Shown here one piece after another: positions 9,127-17,405 of a DNA stretch of 64,000 nt. The number at the start of each line of letters is the position of its first letter. The first letter of the stretch is position 1. Source of the stretch: TMED8 sp038125725 (lineage in GTDB: Bacteria; Pseudomonadota; Alphaproteobacteria; Rhodospirillales; Casp-alpha2); assembly GCA_038125725.1 (NCBI GenBank), contig JAYPEK010000012.1:19556-83555 (forward strand). The letters are read 5' to 3'. The position numbers and the translations under genes were made by a program. The notes under the pieces are model-generated. The model saw nothing but the letters and a program-made list of their open reading frames with translations, was not told where the DNA came from and ran no database searches.

Positions 9127-11460
9127 TCAACGAACCCGCTCAATCGCCATTTCCATGCCGCCGCTATTGTTCCCGTACATCCAATAGAGATCATTGGCGT
9201 AGGCGCAGAACTCGCCGGTTAATGGCGCATCGAACGCGTGACCTTCGACGGCCGCACCGCCAATGGCGAACTCATGCAACCTGCCATCGGCATTGGCGAC
9301 GACACCGATTAGCTTGAACAGGGGCTCATCGGGCATGCGTTTCCAATGCAGGAGATCGAAGGCCCTCATGTAAAAGGGCTCCGCGTCGATCCATCCATCC
9401 AGGTCGGCAGCGGCCGAAGCATCGTGCCATATGGGCGAGCGTTCCTTGGAGCCTGTCGGATTTTTCGCCCCAACCACCGATATCCGGTATGTCTTCCCCA
9501 TTTCCAACCGCACGCCCGAAGCGTTCCAGCGATCCGCCGCGGAGACGGGAAAAATCGCGACCTCGCCGTCATTTTCGACAGACCTCAATCGGCCCGGATC
9601 GACGGCGCCGCACAAGTGTTGCAAATTCATTGCCGCGCGGCCGTTCGCCGTCTCGCCCGAAAGCATCTTCGAACCGGCCGCCAGAACACCGATGAAGATC
9701 AGGCAAACAAAAGCCACGGAACCGAGGGCGCTGGCAGTGCGAAAAACCCCCAGCGGGTCCCCCGCGCGGACTTGTTTCACTTGCCGGCGGGCATTGGCTT
9801 CATCCCCGAAAACCTTGTCGCAGACGATCCGCCGCGCCGACAGGCAGGCCCGCCAAGTGCCGCGAAGAAAAAACCGGCGCATCAAGAAGAAGGCCACCGC
9901 CACCAACACGAAGAGACCGAACCACCCCGGTTTGTCGATGATGGCAACCTGGATGATGCCCTCAAAGGTCTGGGGCAAGATATAACCGGCAACGTCGGCA
10001 ACGTGCTGCATGAACCCGTCCAGATACACATTGCGGTCGAACGGTATCGCCGGCTCCATCGGCGGGTTCATCCAGAACCAGATCATGCAAAGCACCAACG
10101 CCAGCGTACCCTCCACGAAAAAGCGGTGGAGGCCGCGGCGGCGGTTGATCCATTCGCCGATTTTCGACCGGTACCCGCCCCATTCCGCCGGCGTTTCGGT
10201 TGCTTGAATAACGCGAAGGTCCGGAGGCATCGGATATTCGTCTGTCGTCACCGCAAACTCGTACGGCAGATTGGTGGGCGCGTATCCTTCCGTCTGGTAT
10301 TTCATGCGCGAGAACACCGACTGATGAATGCAGATTTTTCCGTTCAGACGGGAATTCCCAGACCAAGCTTGATGGCCGATTTCCCTCCCAGCCATCTGAC
10401 GTACCCAGCGCTTGAACTTGTTGCCCGCCTCGCGCGGCGTCCGCGCGCACAGATCCTCCAGCGGCCGGGGCGCAAAGCGGTAGAAAATCGCAAATCCGTC
10501 GCGGGAATCGTATAGTTTGTCATGCACGAAAGCGTTGTCGCGGACCGCTTGGCGGGCCGTCTTTTCGAACACCAATCCATGGTGCTCGGCGCGTATCATC
10601 ATCCAGTTCAAGGTGACGTCGGACAGGCCGGCACGGGGATAACCGCCGCCGACATTGGAATGGGCGCCGGAGAACCAGACCTGCTCGACATTGGTGCCTG
10701 GCGTCGCCTTCTCGTCCCAGACCCTGGGCCAGAAGGTACGGCGTTGATCGTCCAGGGCGAGCGCATGATGGACGTTTTCAACGCAATTCGCCGGCCCGTA
10801 GTCGTAGAAATGATGCGGACTGATCTTGTCAGCGAGCCAATCGATCCCCTCGAATAGTCCATTCACGAACCATGGCCAATCCTGCGGCAGGCCAAGCGCC
10901 GACACCGTGTCCCAGATGCCGAGCATTTTCAGCTTCAACCGGCCATCCGGTGCGTAATGTTCATCGACGAACGCGTTTTTCAGGCGAAAGTGCTGTGCTT
11001 CCTCCCCGGCTTTCGTGGCCGCCGGCGAATTCTCCCTGCCGCGGAACAGTCCCAAACTGCACCGCGTGTAGACCCGCATGGCTTGATTGATTGCGTCTTG
11101 GTAGTCGTCTTCCGATGGATATGCGTCCAACCGCAGCAATCCGCAGGTCTCGATCAACCCGGCAAAGGCCCGCACCGTTGCCGCGCCCCGGCTGAAACCG
11201 AACAGATACACCTGATCGCCGGTATCGTAGTGGCGCCCAAGGAAATCGTAGAGGTCGCGGACATTCCGCTTCAGGCCGATCCCGAAGGCGCCGGTGATGG
11301 CTTTCCAGATCCTGTTGGTACTGGTCCCGACACCGATGTCATAAAACACAACCTGGGAATCGTTATCGACCGCCTGGTAGATCTTGTAGACATTCGTGGC
11401 GGCGCCATGGCCGCCCTTATTGCCGGTCCCGTCCGAGCACAAAACAATATTTCTTGGCAT
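9127..11460 (-). CDS. DUF2235 (Tle1-like) hydrolase with membrane helices and LecA-like C-terminus
   Basis: 777 residues from the ATG at 11460 (GGGGTGGGGT upstream). Residues 1-400 are the DUF2235/T6SS Tle1-like alpha/beta-hydrolase: DGTGN near 11-15, GFSRGA with nucleophile S90, IWDTVSALG (D184) and GAHSNVGGGY (H267). Three hydrophobic segments follow (about 446-464, 512-530, 578-597). The last ~140 residues look like a beta-sandwich ending in a YGNNSGGMEMAI motif that resembles the LecA/PA-IL lectin end. This part would lie across the membrane from the hydrolase. Known Tle1 proteins are phospholipases; no T6SS genes are nearby. The domain call for the C-terminus is inference. Confidence 0.82.
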   Translation of the reverse strand: MPRNIVLCSDGTGNKGGHGAATNVYKIYQAVDNDSQVVFYDIGVGTSTNRIWKAITGAFGIGLKRNVRDLYDFLGRHYDTGDQVYLFGFSRGAATVRAFAGLIETCGLLRLDAYPSEDDYQDAINQAMRVYTRCSLGLFRGRENSPAATKAGEEAQHFRLKNAFVDEHYAPDGRLKLKMLGIWDTVSALGLPQDWPWFVNGLFEGIDWLADKISPHHFYDYGPANCVENVHHALALDDQRRTFWPRVWDEKATPGTNVEQVWFSGAHSNVGGGYPRAGLSDVTLNWMMIRAEHHGLVFEKTARQAVRDNAFVHDKLYDSRDGFAIFYRFAPRPLEDLCARTPREAGNKFKRWVRQMAGREIGHQAWSGNSRLNGKICIHQSVFSRMKYQTEGYAPTNLPYEFAVTTDEYPMPPDLRVIQATETPAEWGGYRSKIGEWINRRRGLHRFFVEGTLALVLCMIWFWMNPPMEPAIPFDRNVYLDGFMQHVADVAGYILPQTFEGIIQVAIIDKPGWFGLFVLVAVAFFLMRRFFLRGTWRACLSARRIVCDKVFGDEANARRQVKQVRAGDPLGVFRTASALGSVAFVCLIFIGVLAAGSKMLSGETANGRAAMNLQHLCGAVDPGRLRSVENDGEVAIFPVSAADRWNASGVRLEMGKTYRISVVGAKNPTGSKERSPIWHDASAAADLDGWIDAEPFYMRAFDLLHWKRMPDEPLFKLIGVVANADGRLHEFAIGGAAVEGHAFDAPLTGEFCAYANDLYWMYGNNSGGMEMAIERVR

Positions 11461-11469
11461 ACCCCACCC

Positions 11470-11490
11470 CGCCAAAACCCCTCTTTGGCG
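11470..11490. repeat. Inverted repeat in the leader of the DUF2235 gene
   Basis: CGCCAAA (11470-11476) and TTTGGCG (11484-11490) form a perfect 7-bp stem with a 7-nt loop, 9 bp upstream of the hydrolase ATG. It could be an operator or an RNA hairpin beside the ribosome-binding site. The 11491-11560 stretch beyond it is unusually AT-rich and probably holds the promoter. Confidence 0.5.
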
Positions 11491-11641
11491 GAAATGGTGT
11501 ATATTTTATTGCTAAAGGAGAACCCTAAAAAATATTATTGTGTGACACGATACATTTTCCACGCGAATTTTGCGCGAGGCGAGAACCTTGGCAGCGGAAT
11601 AGGTAGAGCCCCTCCGCGGTTGGGACACGGGAAAACTTCGA

Positions 11642-13546
11642 TCAGCCCAGCTTGAAACCGACCAGGGTCAGATCGTCGCGGCGCGCCTCGCCGTGGTGGT
11701 ATTCCTCGAAGTCGCGGATGATCTGCGCATGCTGGGCCGCCATCGGCATGCGGTGATAGTCCTTGAGCACGCTTAGCACCCGCCGCTTGCCGAAGGAGCG
11801 GCGCTTGGCGCCGCCGATCTGATCGACCAGGCCGTCCGACCACATGTAAAAGGCGGAGGTGGGCCCGATGGCGACCTCATGGGTCTCGAACCGCTGGTCG
11901 TCCGGCACCCGGCGGTAGCCCATGCCGGAGCGATTACCCTTGATCTCCTCGATCTCGCCGGCGTCGATGCGGAACAACGAGAACCGGGCGCCGGCGAAGG
12001 TCAGGCTGTCGGCGCCGGGCGTGATCAGGCACAGGCTCATCTCCAACCCGTCGTCGGATTCCCCGTCGGCGCCGTCCTGGCTGAGCGACGAGCGCACGAT
12101 GCGGTGCATGCGCTCCAACAGATCGCCAGGCGCGGCATCCGAGGACTCACTCAATGCCTGATCAAGCGCGCCGGTGGCGATCATGGTCATGAAGGCGCCG
12201 GGCGCGCCATGGCCGGTACAGTCGGCAACGGCGATCAGGAAGCTCCCTTGCAACTCCCGCTGCCACACCATGTCGCCGCCGACGATGTCCTTTGGGTCCC
12301 AGACCACGAAATGGTCGCTGAACCGTTGCGCCAAGACCGCGTCGGGCGGCAGCAGCGAGCGCTGGATGCGGCTGGCATAACCGAGGCTTTCGGTAATCAG
12401 GTCGTGGGCACGGGCCAGTTCGTTTTCGGCCAGTTTTCGTTCCGTCACGTCGACGTCGATGGCGCCGGTGCCGGTCAACTCGCCATCGCCGTCGGCAATG
12501 GGAAAGCGCACGGAGGCCCGGTAACGCACCGATCCGTCCGGCAGGTGATCGGTCAACTCCATTTGCTGTGTCTTGCGGGAGGCGATCACCTTGGCATCCG
12601 AGAGCTTCACCTGTTCGGCTTGCTCCAACGGCAGGAAATCCTCGGCGCGCCCGCCGATGACGTCGTCGGGCCGGACTCGCGCCCATTCGGCGATCATCCG
12701 GTTGATCAGGACATAGCGGCCTTCCAGGTCCTTCAGGTAAATGCCTACCGGCGCGTTTTCGAAAACCGACTTGATCCGCGCTTCGCTGATTTCCAACTCC
12801 CGCGTCCGCGCCTCGACCAGTTCCTCCAGACCGTGCTGGTATTCGCGGATTTTCTCCTCCGCCGCCGTCTGCGTCACCTGCAGGTCGTTGAAGGCGCGCA
12901 CCAGTTGGCCGATCTCGTCGGCGCTCTCCCAGATCACCGGCTCGCGAACGTTCTCCTCGGCCAGTCGCTGAATGGACTTCTGCAACCTGGCGACCGGACG
13001 GCCAATGACCCGGTCGGTCATGAACACCGTCGCGCCGGCCACGACAGCCGCCAGCACCAGCATGATCACGGCATCGATCCCCAACCGGCCTAGAAGTTCG
13101 CGCTCCACCGTCGCGACGTGAAAATGTATCTCGACCCTGCCGATGATCCGCTGCTCGCCCTCGTTGGCGAAAGTGATCGCGCTTTCCGCGTGGATATGGC
13201 GATTGAGGAAGATCGTCGGCGGCTGCGGCAGTGACAGCGCGTGCACGACGGTGTCATTTTCATCGATCACCCGCGCCGAGAGAAAATTCTCGTCGTCGCG
13301 CAGCTTTTTGATGGTGGTGATGATGGCGTCGGTGTCCAGTTCCCACATGGGCTGGGCCAGGGCGCCCGCCTGCACTTCGGCGACGTCGACAGCCGTCGCC
13401 TCCAGGCCAGCCAGGCGCTCGCGCGCGGCGCTATATTCGATCACCAGGAAAATGCCGAGCAAGCTGGCGCCCACCAGCGGCAGAAAGACCATCAGCAGCT
13501 TGGTAGTCAGCGATCTTCCTTGCCGGACGTGGGTCTCGTCAGCCAT
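11642..13546 (-). CDS. Membrane PAS-SpoIIE (PP2C-type) serine phosphatase
   Basis: 634 residues. Two membrane helices (about 14-37 and 160-185) flank a periplasmic sensor, followed by HAMP, a short coiled coil (RTRELEISEARIKSVF region), one PAS domain (about 265-380) and a C-terminal SpoIIE/PP2C phosphatase with the metal-site aspartates in VGGDM and VADCTGHGAPGA, and SDGLVDQ near the end. Such proteins dephosphorylate STAS-domain anti-sigma-antagonists. No kinase or STAS gene is adjacent; a STAS protein is encoded at 52526. ATG at 13546 is preferred over the TTG just before it (GCGAGG upstream). Confidence 0.9.
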   Translation of the reverse strand: MADETHVRQGRSLTTKLLMVFLPLVGASLLGIFLVIEYSAARERLAGLEATAVDVAEVQAGALAQPMWELDTDAIITTIKKLRDDENFLSARVIDENDTVVHALSLPQPPTIFLNRHIHAESAITFANEGEQRIIGRVEIHFHVATVERELLGRLGIDAVIMLVLAAVVAGATVFMTDRVIGRPVARLQKSIQRLAEENVREPVIWESADEIGQLVRAFNDLQVTQTAAEEKIREYQHGLEELVEARTRELEISEARIKSVFENAPVGIYLKDLEGRYVLINRMIAEWARVRPDDVIGGRAEDFLPLEQAEQVKLSDAKVIASRKTQQMELTDHLPDGSVRYRASVRFPIADGDGELTGTGAIDVDVTERKLAENELARAHDLITESLGYASRIQRSLLPPDAVLAQRFSDHFVVWDPKDIVGGDMVWQRELQGSFLIAVADCTGHGAPGAFMTMIATGALDQALSESSDAAPGDLLERMHRIVRSSLSQDGADGESDDGLEMSLCLITPGADSLTFAGARFSLFRIDAGEIEEIKGNRSGMGYRRVPDDQRFETHEVAIGPTSAFYMWSDGLVDQIGGAKRRSFGKRRVLSVLKDYHRMPMAAQHAQIIRDFEEYHHGEARRDDLTLVGFKLG

Positions 13547-13637
13547 CAAGCCTCGCTTCTCGGTCTATCCGCCATCATAGGGGCGAAGACCTGAAATTCC
13601 AAAGCTTTCACAGGCGCGCCGATGGCGCCCGGCCGGA

Positions 13638-14840
13638 TCAAGTGAGCTCGGCGCAGGCGGCTTGAATACGCCGGCAGGCCTCTTCCAACTCTTCCAGCGA
13701 GGATGCGGTCGAAAGCCGGATGTGCGGGCTCAGGCCGTAGGCCTCGCCATGCACGGTGGCGACGCCGGCATGTTCCATCAGGTACATAACGAAGTCGCGG
13801 TCGGTCTCGATCACCTGGCCCGCCGGCGTCTTGCGGCCGAGCAGCCCGGCGATGTTGGGATAGGCATAGAAAGCGCCTTCCGGCGTACGGCAGGTCAGGC
13901 CTTCCGCCTGGTTCAGCATTTCCACCACCCGGTCGCGGCGGCGCTGGAACGACATGGCGCGTTCGCCGACCAATTCCTGCGGGCCGGTCAAGGCCGCCAC
14001 GGCAGCCGCCTGACTGATGGAACTGGGGTTGCCGGTGCTCTGGTTCTGCACTTTCGACATGGTCTTGATCAGGTCCGCCGGGCCGCCGGCGATGCCGATG
14101 CGCCAGCCGGTCATGGCATAGGCCTTGGAGACGCCGTTGATGGTCAGCGTGCGATCGAACATCTCCGGCGCGACCTGCGCCATGGTGGCATACTCGCGGC
14201 CATCGAACAGCACGTGCTCGTAGATATCGTCGGACATCACCAGCACCCGCTCGTGGCGCGACAGCACCTCGGCCAGGGCACGCAGTTCGTCGGCCGTATA
14301 GACGGCACCGGACGGGTTGTTCGGCGAGTTCAGCATCAGCCAGCGGGTCTTCGGCGTGATCGCCGCTTCCAACTGCTCGGGCGTGAGCTTGAAATTCGAG
14401 TTGTCGCCGCACTCGACGATCACCGGCTGGCCGTCGGCGAACTTGGTCATGTCCGGATAGGCGACCCAATAGGGCGCGGTAATGATCACCTCGTCGCCGG
14501 GATCGAGGGTCGCCATCAATGCATTGAAGATCGCCTGTTTGCCGCCGTTCGACGCCATTACCTCGTTGTCGGCGTAATCGAGGCCGTTCTCGCGCTTGAA
14601 CTTGAGACGGATGGCATCGCGCAGCGCCGGCGTTCCGGCTACCGGCGTGTAACGGGTCTCGCCGGCACGCATGGCCGCCGTCGCGGCCTCGATGACGTGC
14701 TCGGGCGTCGGGAAATCCGGTTCGCCTTGGGTCAGAACGACAACGTCCTTGCCGGCCTGGATCAGTTCGCGCGCCTTTTGCGTGGCGACGGAACTGGCGG
14801 TCGGCTCAACGCGCTCGGTACGACGTGATGCGTGCGCCAT
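13638..14840 (-). CDS. Class I aminotransferase (aspartate aminotransferase type Ib-like)
   Basis: 400-residue PLP-dependent fold-type I aminotransferase. Landmarks are QGEPDFPTP (substrate arm), NSPNNPSG (N171 region), DDIYEH (D204) and the PLP lysine K239 in GVSKAYAMTGWR, with the carboxylate-binding arginine in HIRLSTA near the C-terminus. It resembles the alphaproteobacterial aspartate/prephenate aminotransferase group. The gene is likely monocistronic or leads the phosphatase gene. Substrate range cannot be fixed from the sequence. Confidence 0.9.
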   Translation of the reverse strand: MAHASRRTERVEPTASSVATQKARELIQAGKDVVVLTQGEPDFPTPEHVIEAATAAMRAGETRYTPVAGTPALRDAIRLKFKRENGLDYADNEVMASNGGKQAIFNALMATLDPGDEVIITAPYWVAYPDMTKFADGQPVIVECGDNSNFKLTPEQLEAAITPKTRWLMLNSPNNPSGAVYTADELRALAEVLSRHERVLVMSDDIYEHVLFDGREYATMAQVAPEMFDRTLTINGVSKAYAMTGWRIGIAGGPADLIKTMSKVQNQSTGNPSSISQAAAVAALTGPQELVGERAMSFQRRRDRVVEMLNQAEGLTCRTPEGAFYAYPNIAGLLGRKTPAGQVIETDRDFVMYLMEHAGVATVHGEAYGLSPHIRLSTASSLEELEEACRRIQAACAELT

Positions 14841-14888
14841 GATGGCTTGTCCCCGTTTGATTCGACAGCTCGTTTTAGACCGATTGGC

Positions 14889-16031
14889 TCAAGACGCAAG
14901 CACGCTGTCGAGGGCCTGGAACAGCCGCTCGATATCGGCCGCGTCGTTGAAGACGTGCGGGCTGACGCGCAATCCCGCGCCGCGCGGGCTGATGTGCACG
15001 TTGGCCTCGCGCTTCAAGCGCATGGCGATGTCGGCGGTGCCGCCTAGGGGCAGGACCATGCCGATATAGTGGCCGACCCGCTTGCCGTCCAGGGGCACCG
15101 ACCAGCCGCGTTCGCGGGCCCGGACAGCGACCATGTCGGTCAAGGGCTGGACGTGCGCCTGGATGGCGGCGGGCGTCCATTCGATGATCTGGCCGAGGGC
15201 GGCGATGGCCATCGGCAGGTGGATGAAGTTGTTGACCTCACCCATGTCGTAGCGGCGCGCGCCGGTGTTGTATTCATCGGCGTAACCGATGGTCACCGCA
15301 ACACCTTGCGGCGCGGCGTGGTTCCAGCGGTGATACTCCAAAGGCTTGCCCTGCTGGCGGTGCGGCGCCGCATAGAGAAAGCCCTGCGTGTAGGGGCACA
15401 TCAGCCACTTATAGGCCGAAAAGACGAGGAAATCGGGTTGCAGTTCAGACACATCGAAGGGCATGGCGCCGACCGCCTGGGTGCCGTCGATGACGAAGGC
15501 AGCACCCAACTCCCGGCAGCGCGCGCCGACCGCCTTGAGGTCCAGCCGGCTGCCGTCCGACCAATGACACGGCGGCAGCGCGGCGATGGCGACGTTCGCG
15601 TCCAGGCGTTCCAGGACGGCGCGGGTCCAATCGCCGTCATGCGGCCTCGGCACGAACGTGAGCGAGCCGCCGGTCTCCGCCGCAAGGTTGCGCCAGGAAA
15701 GCACGTTGGATGGGAACTGGTCCTGCAACACCAGCACCTTCTGCCCAGACCCGAGCGGCAGGTTGCGCGCGGCGGTTTCGATGCCGTAGGAGGTGGAGTT
15801 GATGATCGCCACGTCGTCGACCCCGGCGCCGATCAGGCCGGCGACCATGCGGCGCAGCTTCTCGGCCTCCGCCGGGGTCTGGGTCAGGTCGATGGACCAG
15901 GGATGGTACTTGCGGTCCAGCCCTTCCTCGCCGGCGGCGCGAACCGCTTTCAAGAGCGGCGAATAGGCGGCGCAATCGAGATAGGTGACCTCTTGCGGGA
16001 TATCGAAAAGTTGGCGTTGGTTACTCAGCAT
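14889..16031 (-). CDS. Class V aminotransferase (cysteine desulfurase-like fold)
   Basis: 380-residue PLP enzyme of the aminotransferase class V group. DCAAYSPL at the N-terminus, STSYGIETAARN (phosphate loop), IDGTQAVGA (D182) and FSAYKWLMCP (PLP lysine K208) are visible. It lacks the active cysteine loop of NifS/IscS, so it is more likely a kynureninase/isopenicillin-epimerase-like lyase or aminotransferase. It lies between a class I aminotransferase and a DMT exporter on the same strand, which hints at amino-acid catabolism or export. The precise reaction is unknown. Confidence 0.85.
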   Translation of the reverse strand: MLSNQRQLFDIPQEVTYLDCAAYSPLLKAVRAAGEEGLDRKYHPWSIDLTQTPAEAEKLRRMVAGLIGAGVDDVAIINSTSYGIETAARNLPLGSGQKVLVLQDQFPSNVLSWRNLAAETGGSLTFVPRPHDGDWTRAVLERLDANVAIAALPPCHWSDGSRLDLKAVGARCRELGAAFVIDGTQAVGAMPFDVSELQPDFLVFSAYKWLMCPYTQGFLYAAPHRQQGKPLEYHRWNHAAPQGVAVTIGYADEYNTGARRYDMGEVNNFIHLPMAIAALGQIIEWTPAAIQAHVQPLTDMVAVRARERGWSVPLDGKRVGHYIGMVLPLGGTADIAMRLKREANVHISPRGAGLRVSPHVFNDAADIERLFQALDSVLAS

Positions 16032-16061
16032 CGCAGCTTTCCCCTGCAGCGGTTGACACAG

Positions 16062-16949
16062 TTAAAGTTGCCGGCGCACGTGTTCGCGATAAGCGATGAA
16101 CGCCACCGACAAAAGGATCATCGAGCCGCCGATCCAGACGAAGATATCCGGCACCTGATCGAACAACAGATAGCCCAGGACCGAGACGAACACGAGACGC
16201 AGGAAATCCAGCGGCGTCACCACATGCGTGGCAGCGAGACGGAGCGAATTCGTCAAGGCCATCTGCCCTGCCCCGCCGAGCCCGCCGACGGCAAGCAGGA
16301 TCAGCCACTGTTCCGGCGACGGCCAGACCCAGTGATAGAGCGCCGGCACCAACGACAAGGGCGCCATCACCACGGTCATATAGAGGTTGATGGTGACCGC
16401 AGATTCGGTGCGGCTCAGTTCCTTGATCATGACCATGCACACGGCCCAACAAAGCGACGAGCCCAGCACCAGCACCTGCGCCAGGCCGAGAGCCTCGAAC
16501 CCCGGCCGGATGATCACCATAACGCCCAGGAAACCGATCAAAATAGCGGTCCAGCGCCTGAGCCCGACGACTTCATGGAAAAACAGCATGCCGATGATCG
16601 TCGCGTAGATCGGCGCCGTGAACGACAGCGCCGCCACTTCCGCCAAGTTACCGATGGTCAGCGCCGTGAAAAAAGCCAGCATGCACAGGGTATTGAGCGT
16701 GCCGCGCGCCACCAGCAATCCCAGCCGCTTGGTCCGGAGCGGCGCCAGACCGAGACGCCAGATCCAGGGTGCCAGCACCAGAACGGCAAAAAGGTTTCGG
16801 AAAAAGGCGATCTCGAAGGCATGCAGCCCCGATTCCGACGCCATTCGGACACCTGCATGCATGCCAGCCATCAGGGCGGCGTACACGGCCATCCAGATCA
16901 TGCCCTTCAAATTGTCGGCCGCGTCGACTGAGGCAGGTTGGGAACTCAT
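16062..16949 (-). CDS. DMT family (EamA) transporter
   Basis: About 295 residues with ten predicted membrane helices in two EamA repeats, the drug/metabolite transporter fold; the second repeat begins near 150. Family members export amino acids, nucleosides or small metabolites. ATG at 16949 (MSSQPASVD) is chosen since the upstream in-frame extension is proline-rich and not membrane-like. The gene is 30 bp upstream of the class V aminotransferase gene and probably co-transcribed with it. Confidence 0.88.
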   Translation of the reverse strand: MSSQPASVDAADNLKGMIWMAVYAALMAGMHAGVRMASESGLHAFEIAFFRNLFAVLVLAPWIWRLGLAPLRTKRLGLLVARGTLNTLCMLAFFTALTIGNLAEVAALSFTAPIYATIIGMLFFHEVVGLRRWTAILIGFLGVMVIIRPGFEALGLAQVLVLGSSLCWAVCMVMIKELSRTESAVTINLYMTVVMAPLSLVPALYHWVWPSPEQWLILLAVGGLGGAGQMALTNSLRLAATHVVTPLDFLRLVFVSVLGYLLFDQVPDIFVWIGGSMILLSVAFIAYREHVRRQL

Positions 16950-17050
16950 TGGTGGCGGCGAGCATACGCCGGGCACGCGCACCGGGAAAGCCCCCTGGCC
17001 GGTGGACAGGGTTGCACGTGGCTCAACCCTTCAATTGGCCAAACGTGCTG

Positions 17051-17079
17051 TTGACAAGCCATGGACCTTCCCTTAGGTT
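17051..17079 (+). promoter_or_regulatory. sigma70 promoter of rpmJ
   Basis: TTGACA (17051-17056), exactly 17 bp, then TAGGTT (17074-17079). Predicted transcription start near 17086, about 45 bp before the rpmJ start codon. Confidence 0.7.
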
Positions 17080-17130
17080 CCGCGCTTCCACGCCCGAACG
17101 GGGGCGCGACAAGACGTGGGAACCAGACCG

Positions 17131-17256
17131 ATGAAGATCAGAAATTCGCTGAAATCCGCCAAATTGCGTGAAAAAGGCTGCCGCGTTGTGCGCCGCAAGG
17201 GCCGGGTTTACGTCATCAACAAGAAAAACCCCCGCTTCAAGGCGCGTCAGGGCTGA
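17131..17256 (+). CDS. rpmJ: 50S ribosomal protein bL36
   Basis: 41 codons: starts MKIRNSLKSAKLREKGC and ends NKKNPRFKARQG. It is the short alphaproteobacterial bL36, which binds 23S rRNA late in 50S assembly. Only one cysteine (C17) is present, so the CxxC...C...H zinc ribbon of the other form is absent; this is the zinc-free version. It is flanked by its own promoter (17051-17079) and a strong terminator (17292-17319), and is a monocistronic unit away from the large ribosomal operons, as usual in this class. Confidence 0.96.
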   Translation: MKIRNSLKSAKLREKGCRVVRRKGRVYVINKKNPRFKARQG

Positions 17257-17291
17257 CGTTTCCGCCTTCGTTCCCTTTCGGGACTGACGCG

Positions 17292-17319
17292 AACCGCGCC
17301 CTCACCGGCGCGGTTTTTT
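17292..17319 (+). terminator. Rho-independent terminator of rpmJ
   Basis: AACCGCGCC (17292-17300), loop CTCACC, GGCGCGGTT (17307-17315) and a T run to 17319: a 9-bp stem 36 bp after the rpmJ stop. Confidence 0.85.
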
Positions 17320-17405
17320 GCTGCCCGTTCACAAGTGTTGAGGTCCAATTGGGGATTGGGTCCGGAGACGCGGGCCACTAGAGTACGGGAGCAAAGGGAG
17401 CGCCC

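Noticed and set aside
8050..11460. A complete type VI secretion effector-immunity cassette
   Set aside because: No VgrG, PAAR, Hcp, chaperone or T6SS structural gene lies in the window, and the hydrolase has membrane helices unlike delivered Tle1 effectors; kept only as a possibility.
15069..16931. A 620-codon plus-strand frame opposite the class V aminotransferase and DMT transporter genes
   Set aside because: Runs through two well-supported minus-strand genes and their junction; the composition is R/H/Q-rich and it lacks a ribosome-binding site.
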